DNA of 64,000 bases, from positions 1 through 64,000 of the forward strand of contig JAULBX010015644.1 of the NCBI GenBank assembly GCA_032358255.1. Direction: 5' to 3'. The translations under genes and the position numbers were made by a program. Positions 23,301-33,981 of the stretch are shown piece after piece. The notes below the pieces were generated by a model. That model searched no databases and was not told where the DNA came from. It saw only the letters and a list, made by a program, of their open reading frames with translations. Positions within the stretch are counted from its first letter, which is position 1. Each line of letters begins with the position of its first letter. The stretch comes from Heterotrichella gracilis. Lineage: Eukaryota; Sar; Xanthophyceae; Tribonematales; Xanthonemataceae.

Positions 23301-23367
23301 TGCAGGCAGCAAGGGGGATGCAGGCACCAAGGGGTATGCAGGTGCCAAGGGGGATGCAGGTGATTAG
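20338..23367 (+). CDS. Unrecognised protein with coiled coil and collagen-like tail, tandem copy 1
   Basis: I do not recognise the family. Supported exons: 20338-20501, 20702-20765, 21096-21265, 21713-21859, 22140-22218, 22321-22451, 22768-23367; from 20338 on they close in phase to about 451 residues. The true N-terminus is unresolved: an upstream ATG exon at 19988-20178 with a hydrophobic start (MPCLLLPGCHLWRLPFF…) may belong but its phase does not fit directly. Features: a Cys/Tyr-rich first part (YSCTYTQL…), a charged helical segment (VLSAQRKKAYADYSALEDDI) likely to form a coiled coil, a core with GCCLHYHFGASIRDGSADLG and WWEAEWAQRILCHHDC, then an Arg-rich linker and Gly-x-y repeats (GTKGEEGDAGSKGDAGTKG). 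Exon structure is shared with the paralogue downstream, which supports a real gene. No function is proposed. Confidence 0.55.
21903..22020 (+). repeat. Copies of tandem-copy-1 exon end (coiled-coil exon)
   Basis: GGCTAAAGACGGCGACGAGG…CTGCAGGTGATC recurs at about 21902-21942 and, decayed, 21988-22021, after the true donor at 21859. TTTAGGG runs separate the copies. Confidence 0.9.
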
Positions 23368-23720
23368 AGCAGCATGCAGCAAGTGATAGGAGAACACTCT
23401 TTGGGCGATGTCCCTACGTTGGTAGACTAGGTATACCCACCTTCTAACTGCTGCCTGGCAGCGATGTGGCTCGCAAGGCCAAGCGGTACTGCAGCAGTGG
23501 CCATTCACGAGCAAGCAGCGTTTTTGTGATGCCAATTTGAAATTACATGTCGTGGGAAGTGGCGGGGCCAGTGGCATAGCATACATAGCAGCGCATGCTG
23601 GAATGCAGATTTTCTCTGATTTGCGTAATTTGCTTCAGGTTTTGTGCTTCAGGAATGTTGTTGATAGTGCATACTGCGTGCCTGTTTGCTGCAGTTTGCT
23701 ATCAGGGGTTTGTGGTTTAT

Positions 23721-24339
23721 TGTACATGTGCTAGGAGAGACTGAATATGATAGGAGGTGTACACCATATAGGAGACGATAATGTCGGCTGCAAAACGTCA
23801 CTACAGACTCATGATGGATAAAGCATCGCAGACGTTGAATGTTACCAGTGATGTAGTAGTGGTAAAATAGAGCATGCAAATTATGGAAGGCAATGATAGG
23901 CTCGATAGGCAGCTGCTGCTAGAAATTGCTTTCCTTGGGTTTTATGAATTTCTAGGGCAGCCACAATGGGTCTAGTTCCTGCAGTCAAGGGAATGCCAGG
24001 CCTAGGTGGGGTTGTACTCCATGACATAGCGGTTGAAAGTGGATGGTGGACGTGGACTCCGGTAACTCTGGTGCCCAACTAGCCCAACGCTGAACCAGCA
24101 TGTGGAACGACCCTGTGCTTGCACCCCAGGAAGCTGTGTGCGCACACCCTGAAGTACGTTGCTTTGAGTACTTTGAGGGGGAACACGGATTTATAAAACA
24201 GCAGCCCAAGCACGGGCAAGCCACTTCTTGTACATATGTCAACTTCAAACCTTGGACCTGGTCATGACTGCTTGCTCAGGTGGGTCAAAGTGGCGCCAAA
24301 CACGGTTACCCTCAGTTTAAACCCTAAGCACCTGGCACC
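23721..24339. other. Spacer between the two tandem units
   Basis: No supported gene or clear motif. It holds the probable upstream region of the second copy. Confidence 0.35.
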
Positions 24340-27300
24340 GAATGTCGCGGGCATGAAAACAGGCTGCAGTGCGGCGTGAGTCAAGAACAAGCCAAACACG
24401 GATTATTACTCACAACCACCACGCTGAACTGAACCAGGAGCTTGTAGTTGGATTACCTTCAGGTATGGGTTTGCGTGCAGGTGCATGCATGCATTGTGGA
24501 ATCAACAGTCATAACATTTAGATTATATGTAAGCTTTCCGTTCGAGTCACGGTATTCCTGCACGTACTCCCAGTGGCGTGCCTGGTTCTGTGCTGGTGAC
24601 ACCTTCTATCAGCTGACTAGGCAACTGCAGGTGGGCCTAGACCACCTCAGCACCCCACCTGCCAACAACAAGATGTCGATGGCCGTGTGCAATGTCCTGT
24701 GCACGGGTACTCCTGGACAGGTGAACAGGTAAGCTGGGAACTCATACTACTCGTACACGCCTTTGAGAACCACAATACAGTTCAAGGGACCGAAGCGTGT
24801 TCAAACCCACTTCTGCTGCACTAGGTTTGCCAGCTCCCTATAGGTAAATTGGGCATTCACATAGCAGCCCAGGCTGACGGCCAAGGTGTCACGCTGTTGT
24901 GCAGGTTCCAGGGATCGGAAAAGAACCCAGAAGGATGTTTCCTGCAACGAGCTCCAAGGTGCGCTGTATGGCAACGTTGGCTTTGCTAGCTGCTTCCACT
25001 AGTTTTCCACTTGCCATCTGTGCACAGGCCTGTCACAGTAAGGCCTCACAGGCTTAAAGTCCAATTGCTCAAGTCGGTCCCTGTGTTGAATACAGCTCAT
25101 TGGCAGCCACTGGTGGAAAGTCCTTTGCCATCCCGCCCAGTTGCCAGCCCTACCTTTATCAAGCTTTTGGTTCACTCACTGTTTTCTTGCTTGGCTATAG
25201 CAAGAATATATAGGTAGCTAGCTATAGCTTGGCCTGTTGCTCTGGCTTTTCAAGAAATTTGTTTAAACCAGCTTTACAAAGTTGATTGACCAGTTATTTA
25301 GCTCTAAGAAATCACACTGGATGCCTCTTTATCGCCTACTGCTTGTTCCTTCCTGGCAGAGTCGTTACAGCTATCCATCGATGTGATCTCTCTCAACCAC
25401 AGAGATATGTATGCTGTATGGTAAGAAACACAAACACCTGCTCACACGCTGCCCTCTCCCTCTGCAGGTAGCTGCCGCTGCTATAGCCTCATCTGCCACC
25501 CGCATGCGCCGCTCAGCACCAGGCAAGGGCAAGGGCTTTGCACCGATGATCAGCAGTCGCAGGAGTCACAGGAGTCAGGGCACCCACGCAGCTCCACCTG
25601 GTGCCTCTCGCGACCGCTTTGACCAAGCTCAGAGAGTCAATGAGTACTTGGGCGGTGACTGTCGCTTTGGCTTCTCAGGCTATGAAGGTGACGTGCTGGT
25701 GAGGACTTGAATGACTTTATGAAGCATCAGTCTTCATATCGTGAGTGACTCTTTTATTGATTGGAATGTCAGGTGGTGGGCATGCGAGTTGGTCTTCTGG
25801 TCCATCCTACTCGGTGTGTAACATACTACTTTGTTCATGGCCTGCTGGCAAGCCTTGAGAGACAGTGAGAGCTGCACAACAATGCCCGGAGTGTTTGTAC
25901 GTAGCAAATAGCTGTTGATGTCCCCTTGCCATGCTTGCCGTTATGATAATATCCAATTGTTATGTGCACATGCACGCGCCTGGCAAATGGGGCGGTGTGG
26001 AATATGGCACTTGAAATTGATATCGGGTGACAATACCACAGTGGCAATCTCACAACCTCTTCCAAATTGGGGCCCCGGGGGCTAATCCTCGTTGTTATAG
26101 TTGTTAACATGTTACTGTGCATTGTTGACTTTAATCCTTGATCCGTTCTATGCCTCCCATCCATATTTGATCTGATCCCTGTATTGCATGGGAGTAGAAA
26201 AATTTAACAACACCGGACCAGATTTTCTCTTCCCATGCAATATGGGAAGGGCACAATTAGCTGTTCATATTGTAACTTGGTTGCTTGCGCCTCCAGCAAG
26301 GCTTGCAGGTGTCAGATGAAATGCAGGAGGTCCTCTCTGCTCAGAGAAAGAAGGCATACGCAGACTTTTTCGCCTTGGAAGATGACATCTGGAAAGCGCA
26401 CCACGCTTGTGAGAAGGCGGCCAAGGCTGGCAATGAAGAGCTGCAGGTGACCTGAGATGCGCAACTTTTGGGTTTGTGGTTTATGATTTAGGGTTTAGGA
26501 CAGCTACAGACGGCGTTTTTAAGCTGCAGGTGGCCTGCAAAGCAGGGCTTTGGGACCTCGAACAAGAAAGGGCGGCTCTGGCGGAGGAGCTGAATTTCGT
26601 ACAGAAAGGTACTTGGACTACCACTGCATTGAATGTTCCAGTTTTGCAAGTTGCTTGTGTGCATGATGAAGACTATCGCTGCTAGAATCTGCAAGGCTCA
26701 ACTAATATATTTCCTGCAAGGTTGCAAACTGTTTCTGTACATCCAGCAGCACCTCAGCAGAGATGTAAATAATTCTCAATACAACTATTGACAAAACCTA
26801 TTTCAATAGCTTCCGCAGCAGCATGCCTTTATTGCCAGTATGATAGTTCAGGGCGCCGTGCATGGCATGCATGTTTAAACCTAATTAGGGGACGATGAGC
26901 GCGTTGAGTGGACAAGATGCAAACCCATCTACGGTGTTTTCCAGTATTGTACGGCTCCGATCACTTTGACCATTTGACCATACCTCAATTAATTTAGGAT
27001 TTTGACAGAATTTGGGTTTTAATTCAACCATGTGGTCAGTTTTACCCCTTGTTCACTAGGTGTCCATGTGGACAAGCTGTACTGAGTACAGTCCCCGCAA
27101 TTTGTCTCTTCTCAACGTGGTACCACATTGTAAAACGTTTGTCAACCGCTGGCGTTTAGGGTTTAGGGTTTGTGTCTGGGCGCAGGTGGGCATCACCCTT
27201 GCCAGCATGCATTCAACTATATTTGAAGCACCTAGTCAGTGGTTGCCTCGAGCTTGCTGTGGTGCCTGCAATTCCTGTCTGCATGTGTCGAGACTGGGGG

Positions 27301-29220
27301 ATGTAGTATCCAGCTGTGCACAGGAAACGTAACCTTTTGAATTTGTGTTCTTCTGTGGTTCTGCAGTGTCAAATCTGGGGTTTCAGACCTGGTTCGCGTA
27401 CTGCGGCTTGAAGATCAGGGATATCGGGTGCTGCCTGCACTACTGCATGGGCACATCAATCAGGGATGGCAGCGGTGATCTTGGCCCCACTCTCAAGGTA
27501 CGTTGCATGCATACATGCTGCATTTACATGTCTCAATTTTTAAAGGCTTCAAATATTGCTCAGTTTTCTAAGCTTCCTCAAATCGGCATACAGCAAGTTG
27601 GTTGGAGAATATGTTTTACCCCACGAGTTGGCCTTATCCTTGTCTCTGAAGACTTGAATGCAATTTGGAGTGCGTTAGCGTTGATATGCTCTCATGTGCA
27701 AGGTTTCTTCACATTTGTGGGTGTCCAACATACCCCAGTGGGTGCCTAAGGGATAGTTGGTCAAGTGCGCATGCACTCATGGTGCAAAGTGTCATGTTGA
27801 TTTACATGTTTAGATGGCTTGAAATACTTGAAACCACGCGGAAACTTGAATCTTCTGTCCTAAGTTACCAACATGAGTTGCCCACATCCAGGGGATGGGG
27901 GCTCAGGCAATGGCAATTGGCGCTTCCGAGGGCCCTGGGCGAGGCTGGTGGGAGGCGGAATGGGCGCAGCTCATCCTGTGCCATCCAGACTGCTACATGA
28001 AGGCTGAAGAGTTTTGCGACATGGCAGAGGAGGGCAGGGCAGCAGAGTACCTAGTGGCGCACCTGCACATCTGCCTGTGGGTGATCCAGGGGCGCGTAGG
28101 CTACGGCAACACGGCTGAGTGTGCTGCCATCCTTGACAATTACCCCTTTGCCCCCATCCACGGCCTCCCTGCGCTGGCGAGGAAGATATTCGAGGATCTC
28201 CCAGTGCTGTCTGAAGATCTCGACCCTTCCAAGGTGGATGACACTTGGAGACAGAAGTGTGACAGGTATCACGTCACCCGGATCTCCAGGGCGTGCGTCC
28301 TCAGGCCAAAATTCTTGCCACCCACGCCTTTTGAGCGCATTTATGAGTGTATCGTCAAGGAGCATCCGGAGTGGATCAGCAAGCGCTCAAGAGGCACATG
28401 CACCAAGGGGGATGCAGGCAGCAAGGGGGAAGAGGGGGATGCAGGCACCGATTGGGAGGAGGATGCAGGCACAGACTCGGAGGAAGATGCAGGCATTGAG
28501 GAGGATGCAAGCATTTTGGAGTATTTTGACAAGGAGCTTCCGGAGTTGACAACCAAGCCCTCAAGACGCACAGGCACAGAGGGGGCTGCAGGCACCAAGG
28601 GGGAAAAGGGGGATGCAGACACCGACGGGGAAGAGGGGGCTGCAGGCACCAAGGGGGAGTAGGGGAATGCAGGCAGCAAGGGGGCTGATAATATGGGTGT
28701 TTAGATGAACATGCAGTAAGTGATATCATGTGGAAGATTTGTGAATTCACTGTTCACACTCTTTGGGCTATACCCAACCCACAATTCTTCTAAATGGCAG
28801 AGATGTGGCTTGCATGATCAATTGAAATCTCAGCTGTGGTCATTCACAAGCCAGCAGGGGTGGCGTGATGCCCAAATTTATAGACCACCAGATGGGGAGT
28901 GGCGGCTCAGGTGACATAGCAGCGCATGCTGGATAGCAAATACAGCATGCTATCCAGCTTGAAGCGCCTAGGCGAGTGTTTGTCATTTTCTAGAAGTGGT
29001 ATGTCAATAATAATGATGACATAATATATCATCATTGATTGAGAAGACATGTTTGCTGTGTATGCGTGCTTACTTATAGCGCAATGCTCTGATTTGCGCG
29101 ACGGTCAGGGTTGGTGCTTCAGGGACATTGTTGCCAGTTCAGTGATTTTAGTGTAGCTACGTTGTGCCAAACGCTTTCAAAGGCTTTTGCTTTGGTCCGT
29201 TATCAGGGTTTTGTGGTGGA
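24340..29220 (+). repeat. Unit 2 of the gene-sized tandem duplication
   Basis: Counterpart of 20140-23720. It is longer, mainly because introns around 26700-27340 and the last exon have expanded. Confidence 0.85.
25472..28662 (+). CDS. Unrecognised protein with coiled coil and collagen-like tail, tandem copy 2
   Basis: Paralogue of the gene at 20338-23367. Supported exons: 25472-25698, 26309-26446, 26530-26608, 27367-27497, 27892-28662, giving about 448 residues with the same exon phases. Upstream homologous exons exist at about 24547-24729 (YSCTYSQWRAWFCAG, then DTFYQLTRQLQVGLDHL) and 24906-24955, but the second differs by one base from copy 1 and the phases do not close, so the N-terminal part is either differently spliced or damaged. 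The DTFYQL…GLDHL segment faintly resembles a LysM repeat; this is weak. The core (WWEAEWAQLILCHPDCYMKA) is well conserved between copies. The tail is longer and more acidic (DAGTDSEEDAGIEEDAS) than in copy 1, with Gly-x-y and Asp-Ala-Gly units. Function unknown. Confidence 0.58.
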
Positions 29221-30059
29221 CAAGAATGATCATCCCAAGACTCTTCACATCCCAAGACATTGTCAGATATCTGCATGCATATCATATGCAGCATATGCAA
29301 ACTGTTACAACAGTATACAAATTGTAAGAGGCTTGCGGCTGGGGAGTCCCCAGCCGAATCGGTAGTAATCGCAGCTGAATGGTTGAACTTCACTGAACAG
29401 CTGACAGCTGCCATAACTACCGATAGTTACGACTGTAAATAGCACGGAGGTTCCATGATTAGATCTGCATGCCACTGTCACACTGCAGTCAGACATAGTA
29501 CGAGAATATTACTGCGCAAGGCGCCTGTTGTGGCAACCAGGGGCGGGCCCTGCATTTCAAATTGTTCAAATTTACACTCGACCGAGATTGTTACAAATCT
29601 CCAAAATATGCCAGTTAATACCAGAGGAAATTCTTGCTCTCAGAGCAATGTCGAATAAAAGCTGCATATGTCACCAACATGCAGTACTGACTAGTCCTTG
29701 AGTCGCTAACAGACTGTCAAGCTCACCAACAGACAGTCACTGTGACTGTGAGCGGTTACCGGGCAAGCTACCATTGTGGCTCAGTCCCCGCCACAATACA
29801 GAATATTGTCAATGAAAATCGCTACCATTTTGGATGATGTTCAGTCCCCACAGCTCAACAAGTACATTGCGCACAGCACAATCTATATGTCTCAACTCAA
29901 CCCCGGGTCCTATCAATATTGTACAATTCACAGCATGGTGAACATTCCTTTCAGGACACTTTCAGCCATGGATGGTAACCAGAAATCGCTATACCGCACA
30001 ACATCTCTCAAATTCCAATATCCAATCTAAAACCAATCGCCCTCCACCCAGAAAGGCTG
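28663..30059. other. 3' flank of tandem copy 2 and intergenic region
   Basis: To about 29220 this is the duplicated 3' flank of unit 2. Beyond it I see no gene; a short perfect hairpin (GGCTGGGGAGTCCCCAGCC) lies at about 29337-29355. Transcription units on both sides converge here. Confidence 0.4.
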
Positions 30060-30420
30060 GTGGGTGATAATGCCCCCCACCCCCCAACCCCTCCCGCCTT
30101 GTTGTACCACCGCCAGCAGGATGGTGGTGGTGGCGATACCTACCACTGACGTACGTGCCACAGCGCATGTATACTGTGGGCGTAGGGGGCACCTCCTCTA
30201 CCACCTGTGCACAAACCTAGCAGGAGACGGAGGCGACCAGCCTTCCATGAGAGAGCGTATGGACTATCCTGCCCTCGCTCACGCCTCCTTGGCCCCCCAC
30301 AGCCCCTGCTCCTGCTCCACCACCGCCAGCAGGTTGTTGTTGGTGGCGATACCCACCGCTGACAACCCGTGCCACAGCGCATGTATACTGTGGGCGTGGG
30401 GGGCAATCTCCAATACCAGC
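30060..30420 (-). repeat. Two copies of the CREST gene's last-exon end, beyond its stop
   Basis: Segments reading CACCAACAACAACCTGCTGG-like on the minus strand, with the surrounding ALWH…GIAT coding order, recur at about 30290-30420 and, more decayed, 30105-30250. Both are 3' of the stop at 30484. Confidence 0.88.
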
Positions 30421-30483
30421 AGTGCACAAAATTGCGGGAGAGGCGAGCCTTGCATGAGAGGGTGTGAATAATACCCCCCTCGC

Positions 30484-33387
30484 TCACGCCTCCTTGGGCC
30501 CCCACAACCCCTGCTCCTGCTCCACCACCGCCAGCAGGTTGTTGGTGGTGGCGATACCCACCGCAGACAGCACGTGCCACAGCGCGTGGATGAGGGGCGC
30601 GTGGGGGGCAACCTCCTCCAGGGCAAAGCAGGCGGTGCCCACCCCGGCGCAGGCGGCGTGCAGGCGGTGGGTATTGCGGAGGGCGGTGTGGGTCTGCGCA
30701 CGGCGGAGGTACTCCACCTGCGTGTGGGGGTGGGGGATGTGGGTGTGTGGCGTGTGGTGGGTATGGATGTCGGGCAGGGTTGTAGACTTCGTGGGGTGGT
30801 GGGTGGTGATGGCTTGCAAAGCTGGTGACCATTGGGCATAATTAAACCATTTAAAACATTTAATAGAGAAACAAATAGGAAAACTGCGTTCGGCGGAGTT
30901 ACTCCACCTGTGGATGGGGGTGGGGTATGTGGGTGAGGGGGGTGGTGGGTGTCGTGTTTACAATGGTGACACTGTGGGTGGGGTTGGTGGTTGGGGTGGG
31001 ATGTCTGTGCATGGCTATATGAATCTGCATGCAGGTGTGAGTGTGGTTATGGCCTGTGGGGTGGGTGGTCATTGGGCAGATGGTGGGGGCAGTAGACTTG
31101 GAAGGTCCAGATTGGTGATTTATGCATGTGATCCATTAATATGCGATCCCCTTGCAAAGCACTGGACAGTGGTGCTGGCATTGAAACGAGCTGGGGGGGT
31201 CATAGCCAGCGAAGCAGCTTTCCTAAAACCCTAAACCCTAAACTCACAGTTGCTGCAAGGGGCTTAAAAACCAACAAACTCGCCACTAGGAGGACAAAAT
31301 AGAAGAAAAATCCCTTTACCTCCATTGCCACCGTGTTGCTGGCCGAAACCGAGAAGGGCTGGAAAGGCGTCATAGCAAGCGAAAGCAGCGGCGCAGTCTG
31401 CTTGGGCGCCGGGAACACCGCCCGCAGCAGCGCCGTGGTGGAGGCTGCAATGCACCAGTAATCCAGCTTGCGCGTCCAGCACTTGGTGTCGCCCGCAGTG
31501 GCATGGAAGGCCGCTGCGCCGATTGTGACACCGATGAGGGAGGCGCCCCACAGCCTGCCCTCCTTGCTCCGCCGGTGCCTGCGCGATGAAAACAGGGTGA
31601 TCCATGGCAGTGTGATCCATGGTAGGGTGGTGTGTTGGGGGTTTTGAGGAGGGGAGGAGGGGGGGGATGCTTGGGGAGGGAGGGTAGTGTGACACGAGAA
31701 GTGGCAAGGAATGCCGCTGCACCGATGGCGATCCTGGGCTGCCGATGCCTGCGCGGCGGTGGGTGGTGGCTGGTATGTGCATGGGTGAGCTGGCACGTGG
31801 GTGGGTGAGTGGGTGAGTTGGGTTCGTTTGGGCGTGCAGCATGAGGGAAGTGCAGGGGAGGGAGGGTGGAATGCCGCTGCCAAAATGGTGACCCCGATGA
31901 GCTCTGGACACGCACTGCGGATCGCCCATGGGTGGGTGGGGGGAAGGACTCGGGGTTTAGGGCGTAGGGTGGGTGGAAGCGAGGAAGGGGGAGGACACCC
32001 AGAGGGTGTATCATTCAGAAACGGAGGATGCATGGAAGGGTGGGTGCGTGTTGCTTGGGTGGGTTTGCATGTGCATGCACTGGACTGCAATGCACTCGTT
32101 CCTGGCTGGGTGAATCCCTGCAATTGCATGAGCAAGTGGGGGGCGTAATATCCTTACCGTAGCGTGTGGATGCCGATCGCCAGGTAGGGTAAGCAGGTGA
32201 GTAGGTTGACGGCCCTATCCACAGTGTTGTGGTCACACGTGCCTGGCCCCTGCACAACAGCAAGCGCCAGGTCAGCTTTGCAGCACTGTCAACAACCCCT
32301 CAGGCTGAGCTAGGCGCGTGTGATATACCAGTCATATAGCCAACCCATAAGGCGCACGTCTGAGACTGTGCCGCAGTGGTAGGTAAGGTATATATGCAGG
32401 TGTAAGGGACAACCTGGTACTTGCAGTGGGCCTGGTCGTGTGTGGCACTGACGTGGGTAGGTAAGGCTAGGGCTACACATGCTCTGACCCCACCCCACCC
32501 AGCAGGACCAACAGACGTGCAACAACAACATATGGCATACACAGCGTCAAGGATGAACTGAATGGCGGCACATGTACAGACTGACTGCTCATCTAGCTGT
32601 GTTGCTGGAGTGCTTGTAACTAACGTGTGAGCACATGGCCCCCCACCCACCAGCAACTGGTGCAGACCACTCTACAAGCTGACGTGGTGAACCAGGTATG
32701 CACAGAGGTGCAAAGCCCTGGCAGAAGAAAAGACATGTGCAGATCTTAAGAGATTTGCATATCCGAAGGTGGGGGAGCTGTTCCAACCGTGGCAAGCATG
32801 TGAAACTGACAACCAATGCATCTTGGGCAGTGGGCACTCTTCTATGCAGCAGGGTTGAAAAAGACAGGAACATGCAAACCCATGACTCCACAAAAACGAC
32901 CTCAACCATTATGGCAGTGGCCTTGCATGCAGTGGGTGCCAGCTGCTTGGAAGCAATGCTGAAGTGAGTTGCCTAACCTTTTGAAAAGGCCCAAACTGCC
33001 CCTCATATCGAGTGCTGTAAACTGAATGGGTCATGCAGACTGGTTCCAAGCCCCGCCCGGCGAATGCCTGTGCTACCGATACCAGGATTTTGAACACCGT
33101 TGACGTGGATTACCACGCAAGGCATGGCCCTTCCCTTACTGCAGCAAGATCCCTCCCTTCGCCCGTACCTGCGGCCGCAATAGCCCCACCACGGTCCCTC
33201 CCCAGTCGCTTGCGGACCTCCCCAACGCGTCCTTCACCACCTGCTGCAGCGATCCTTGGCATCTGGTCGCCTGCAGGTTTTCAATCGCAGCTGCCCGATG
33301 CTGCCCAGAAGCCATGCAGGAAGGGGTTCGGACCACTGTAACCGGTTCCCCGGCCTCTGAGAGTTCAAAGACCAACTGGGACGCCAT
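30484..33387 (-). CDS. CREST-superfamily (ceramidase/Per1-like) multi-pass membrane protein, 4 exons
   Basis: Minus-strand exons 33387-33169, 32249-32158, 31578-31320 and 30717-30484 close in phase to about 267 residues. Exon 3 holds VTIGAAAFHAT…RKLDYWCIAASTTALLRAVF and exon 4 APLIHALWHVLSAVGIATT. The FHxT…LDyw…HxxxH pattern is that of the CREST superfamily (alkaline ceramidases, PAQR receptors, Per1, TMEM8), predicted metal-dependent hydrolases with seven membrane spans. The conserved Ser three positions before FH is Ala here, so hydrolase activity is not assured. Several hydrophobic stretches (ALLRAVFP…, NLLTCLPYLAIGIHTL) fit membrane spans. Exon 1 (MASQLVFELSEAGEPVTVV…) is the least certain: it has a good donor and matching phase but no recognisable homology. 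The first intron contains a LINE fragment. Ceramidase, GPI-lipid or receptor-like roles cannot be separated. Confidence 0.72.
31690..31910 (-). repeat. Copies of CREST exon 3 start in the preceding intron
   Basis: Short segments reading ATCGGTGCAGCGGCATTCC on the minus strand, matching the GVTIGAAAFH-coding part of exon 3, occur at about 31700-31760 and 31860-31900. Confidence 0.65.
32448..32625 (+). mobile_element. Degraded LINE 3' end in the CREST intron 1
   Basis: GGTAGGTAAGGCTAGGGC…CCAGCAGGACCA and then AATGGCGGCACATGTACAGA through GCTTGTAACTAAC follow the order of the LINE copies at 1-121 and 18231-18540, with several indels. Orientation is plus, opposite to the host gene. Confidence 0.65.
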
Positions 33388-33981
33388 CGTGATCCACTGG
33401 GCTTGGACGGCAGGCGTTGAACCCAGTGACTAACAGGCCGACCCACGAGGGCCACCCAACGATGCAATGGCTAACGCTGTGCACTCACAGACCATGCGAA
33501 GCAGTGGCTTGCAGGTCTGGTTCGGTGCCTAGAATAACGACACTGGGTCTGCGTTCTTGCACAAAGAAACTAAGCGTTGAAGGCGATGCACAGCTTCTGT
33601 TGTGTCTCCTTCAAAGCTGAGCTCCTGCCTTCCCTCCCCGTTTTCATTTAATTGGTGGCTCAAGCGCCATGCATGCATCTGGACCGGGAACAAAAGCGCT
33701 TTGTTTTTCCACCCAAGAAGGCTTAAGCAACAAGTGGGCGCACTTGCAGTAGTGCCATTTCTCGGGCAATGCAGGTATATCGTTACAGACAACGAAGGCG
33801 GTTATAACAGGCACTTTGGGTCAGTACAGCATGCCGTACCTAAGCTGTTGTCAACGCCTATAGCTGCCTGCCGTGCTTATCCTACACCAGTAGTCCATTT
33901 TGTAACGCTAGTAGTACTTCCGATTTGATGCCCTTCAGCGGGTCGTGGATGTAGTAGGTGGGTGGCAGCAAGAGGGCGGCG
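33388..33981. promoter_or_regulatory. Shared divergent promoter region of CREST and URB1, with tRNA-like boxes
   Basis: The 594 bp between the two start codons must hold both promoters; no TATA box stands out. On the minus strand at about 33411-33470, TGGCCCTCGTGGG and GGTTCAACGCC resemble the A and B boxes of RNA polymerase III genes. On the plus strand at about 33467-33535, TGGCTAACGCTG and GGTTCGGTGCC do so more weakly. No foldable tRNA is apparent, so a SINE remnant is possible. Confidence 0.3.

Larger units (their letters stand above)
20140..23720 (+). repeat. Unit 1 of a gene-sized tandem duplication
   Basis: From about 20140 (AGGCTGCAGTGCGGCGTGAG) to 23720 the order of exons, introns and 3' flank matches unit 2 at about 24340-29220. 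Shared landmarks include the GTGAGTCA donor, the TCAGGTATGG site, all later exons, and the post-stop GCAGCAAGTGATA-like and TCAGGGGTTTGTGG segments. Exons are better conserved than introns. The duplication is therefore old enough for introns to have diverged. Confidence 0.85.

Noticed and set aside
30140-30832. A 230-codon minus-strand Pro/His-rich frame
   Set aside because: Out of frame with the CREST last exon, whose frame has the HxxxH motif and joins its upstream exon in phase.
31200-32135. A 311-codon minus-strand frame read through as one exon
   Set aside because: Only 31320-31578 is conserved coding sequence with good splice sites. The rest is Pro/Ser/His-rich intron with exon copies.
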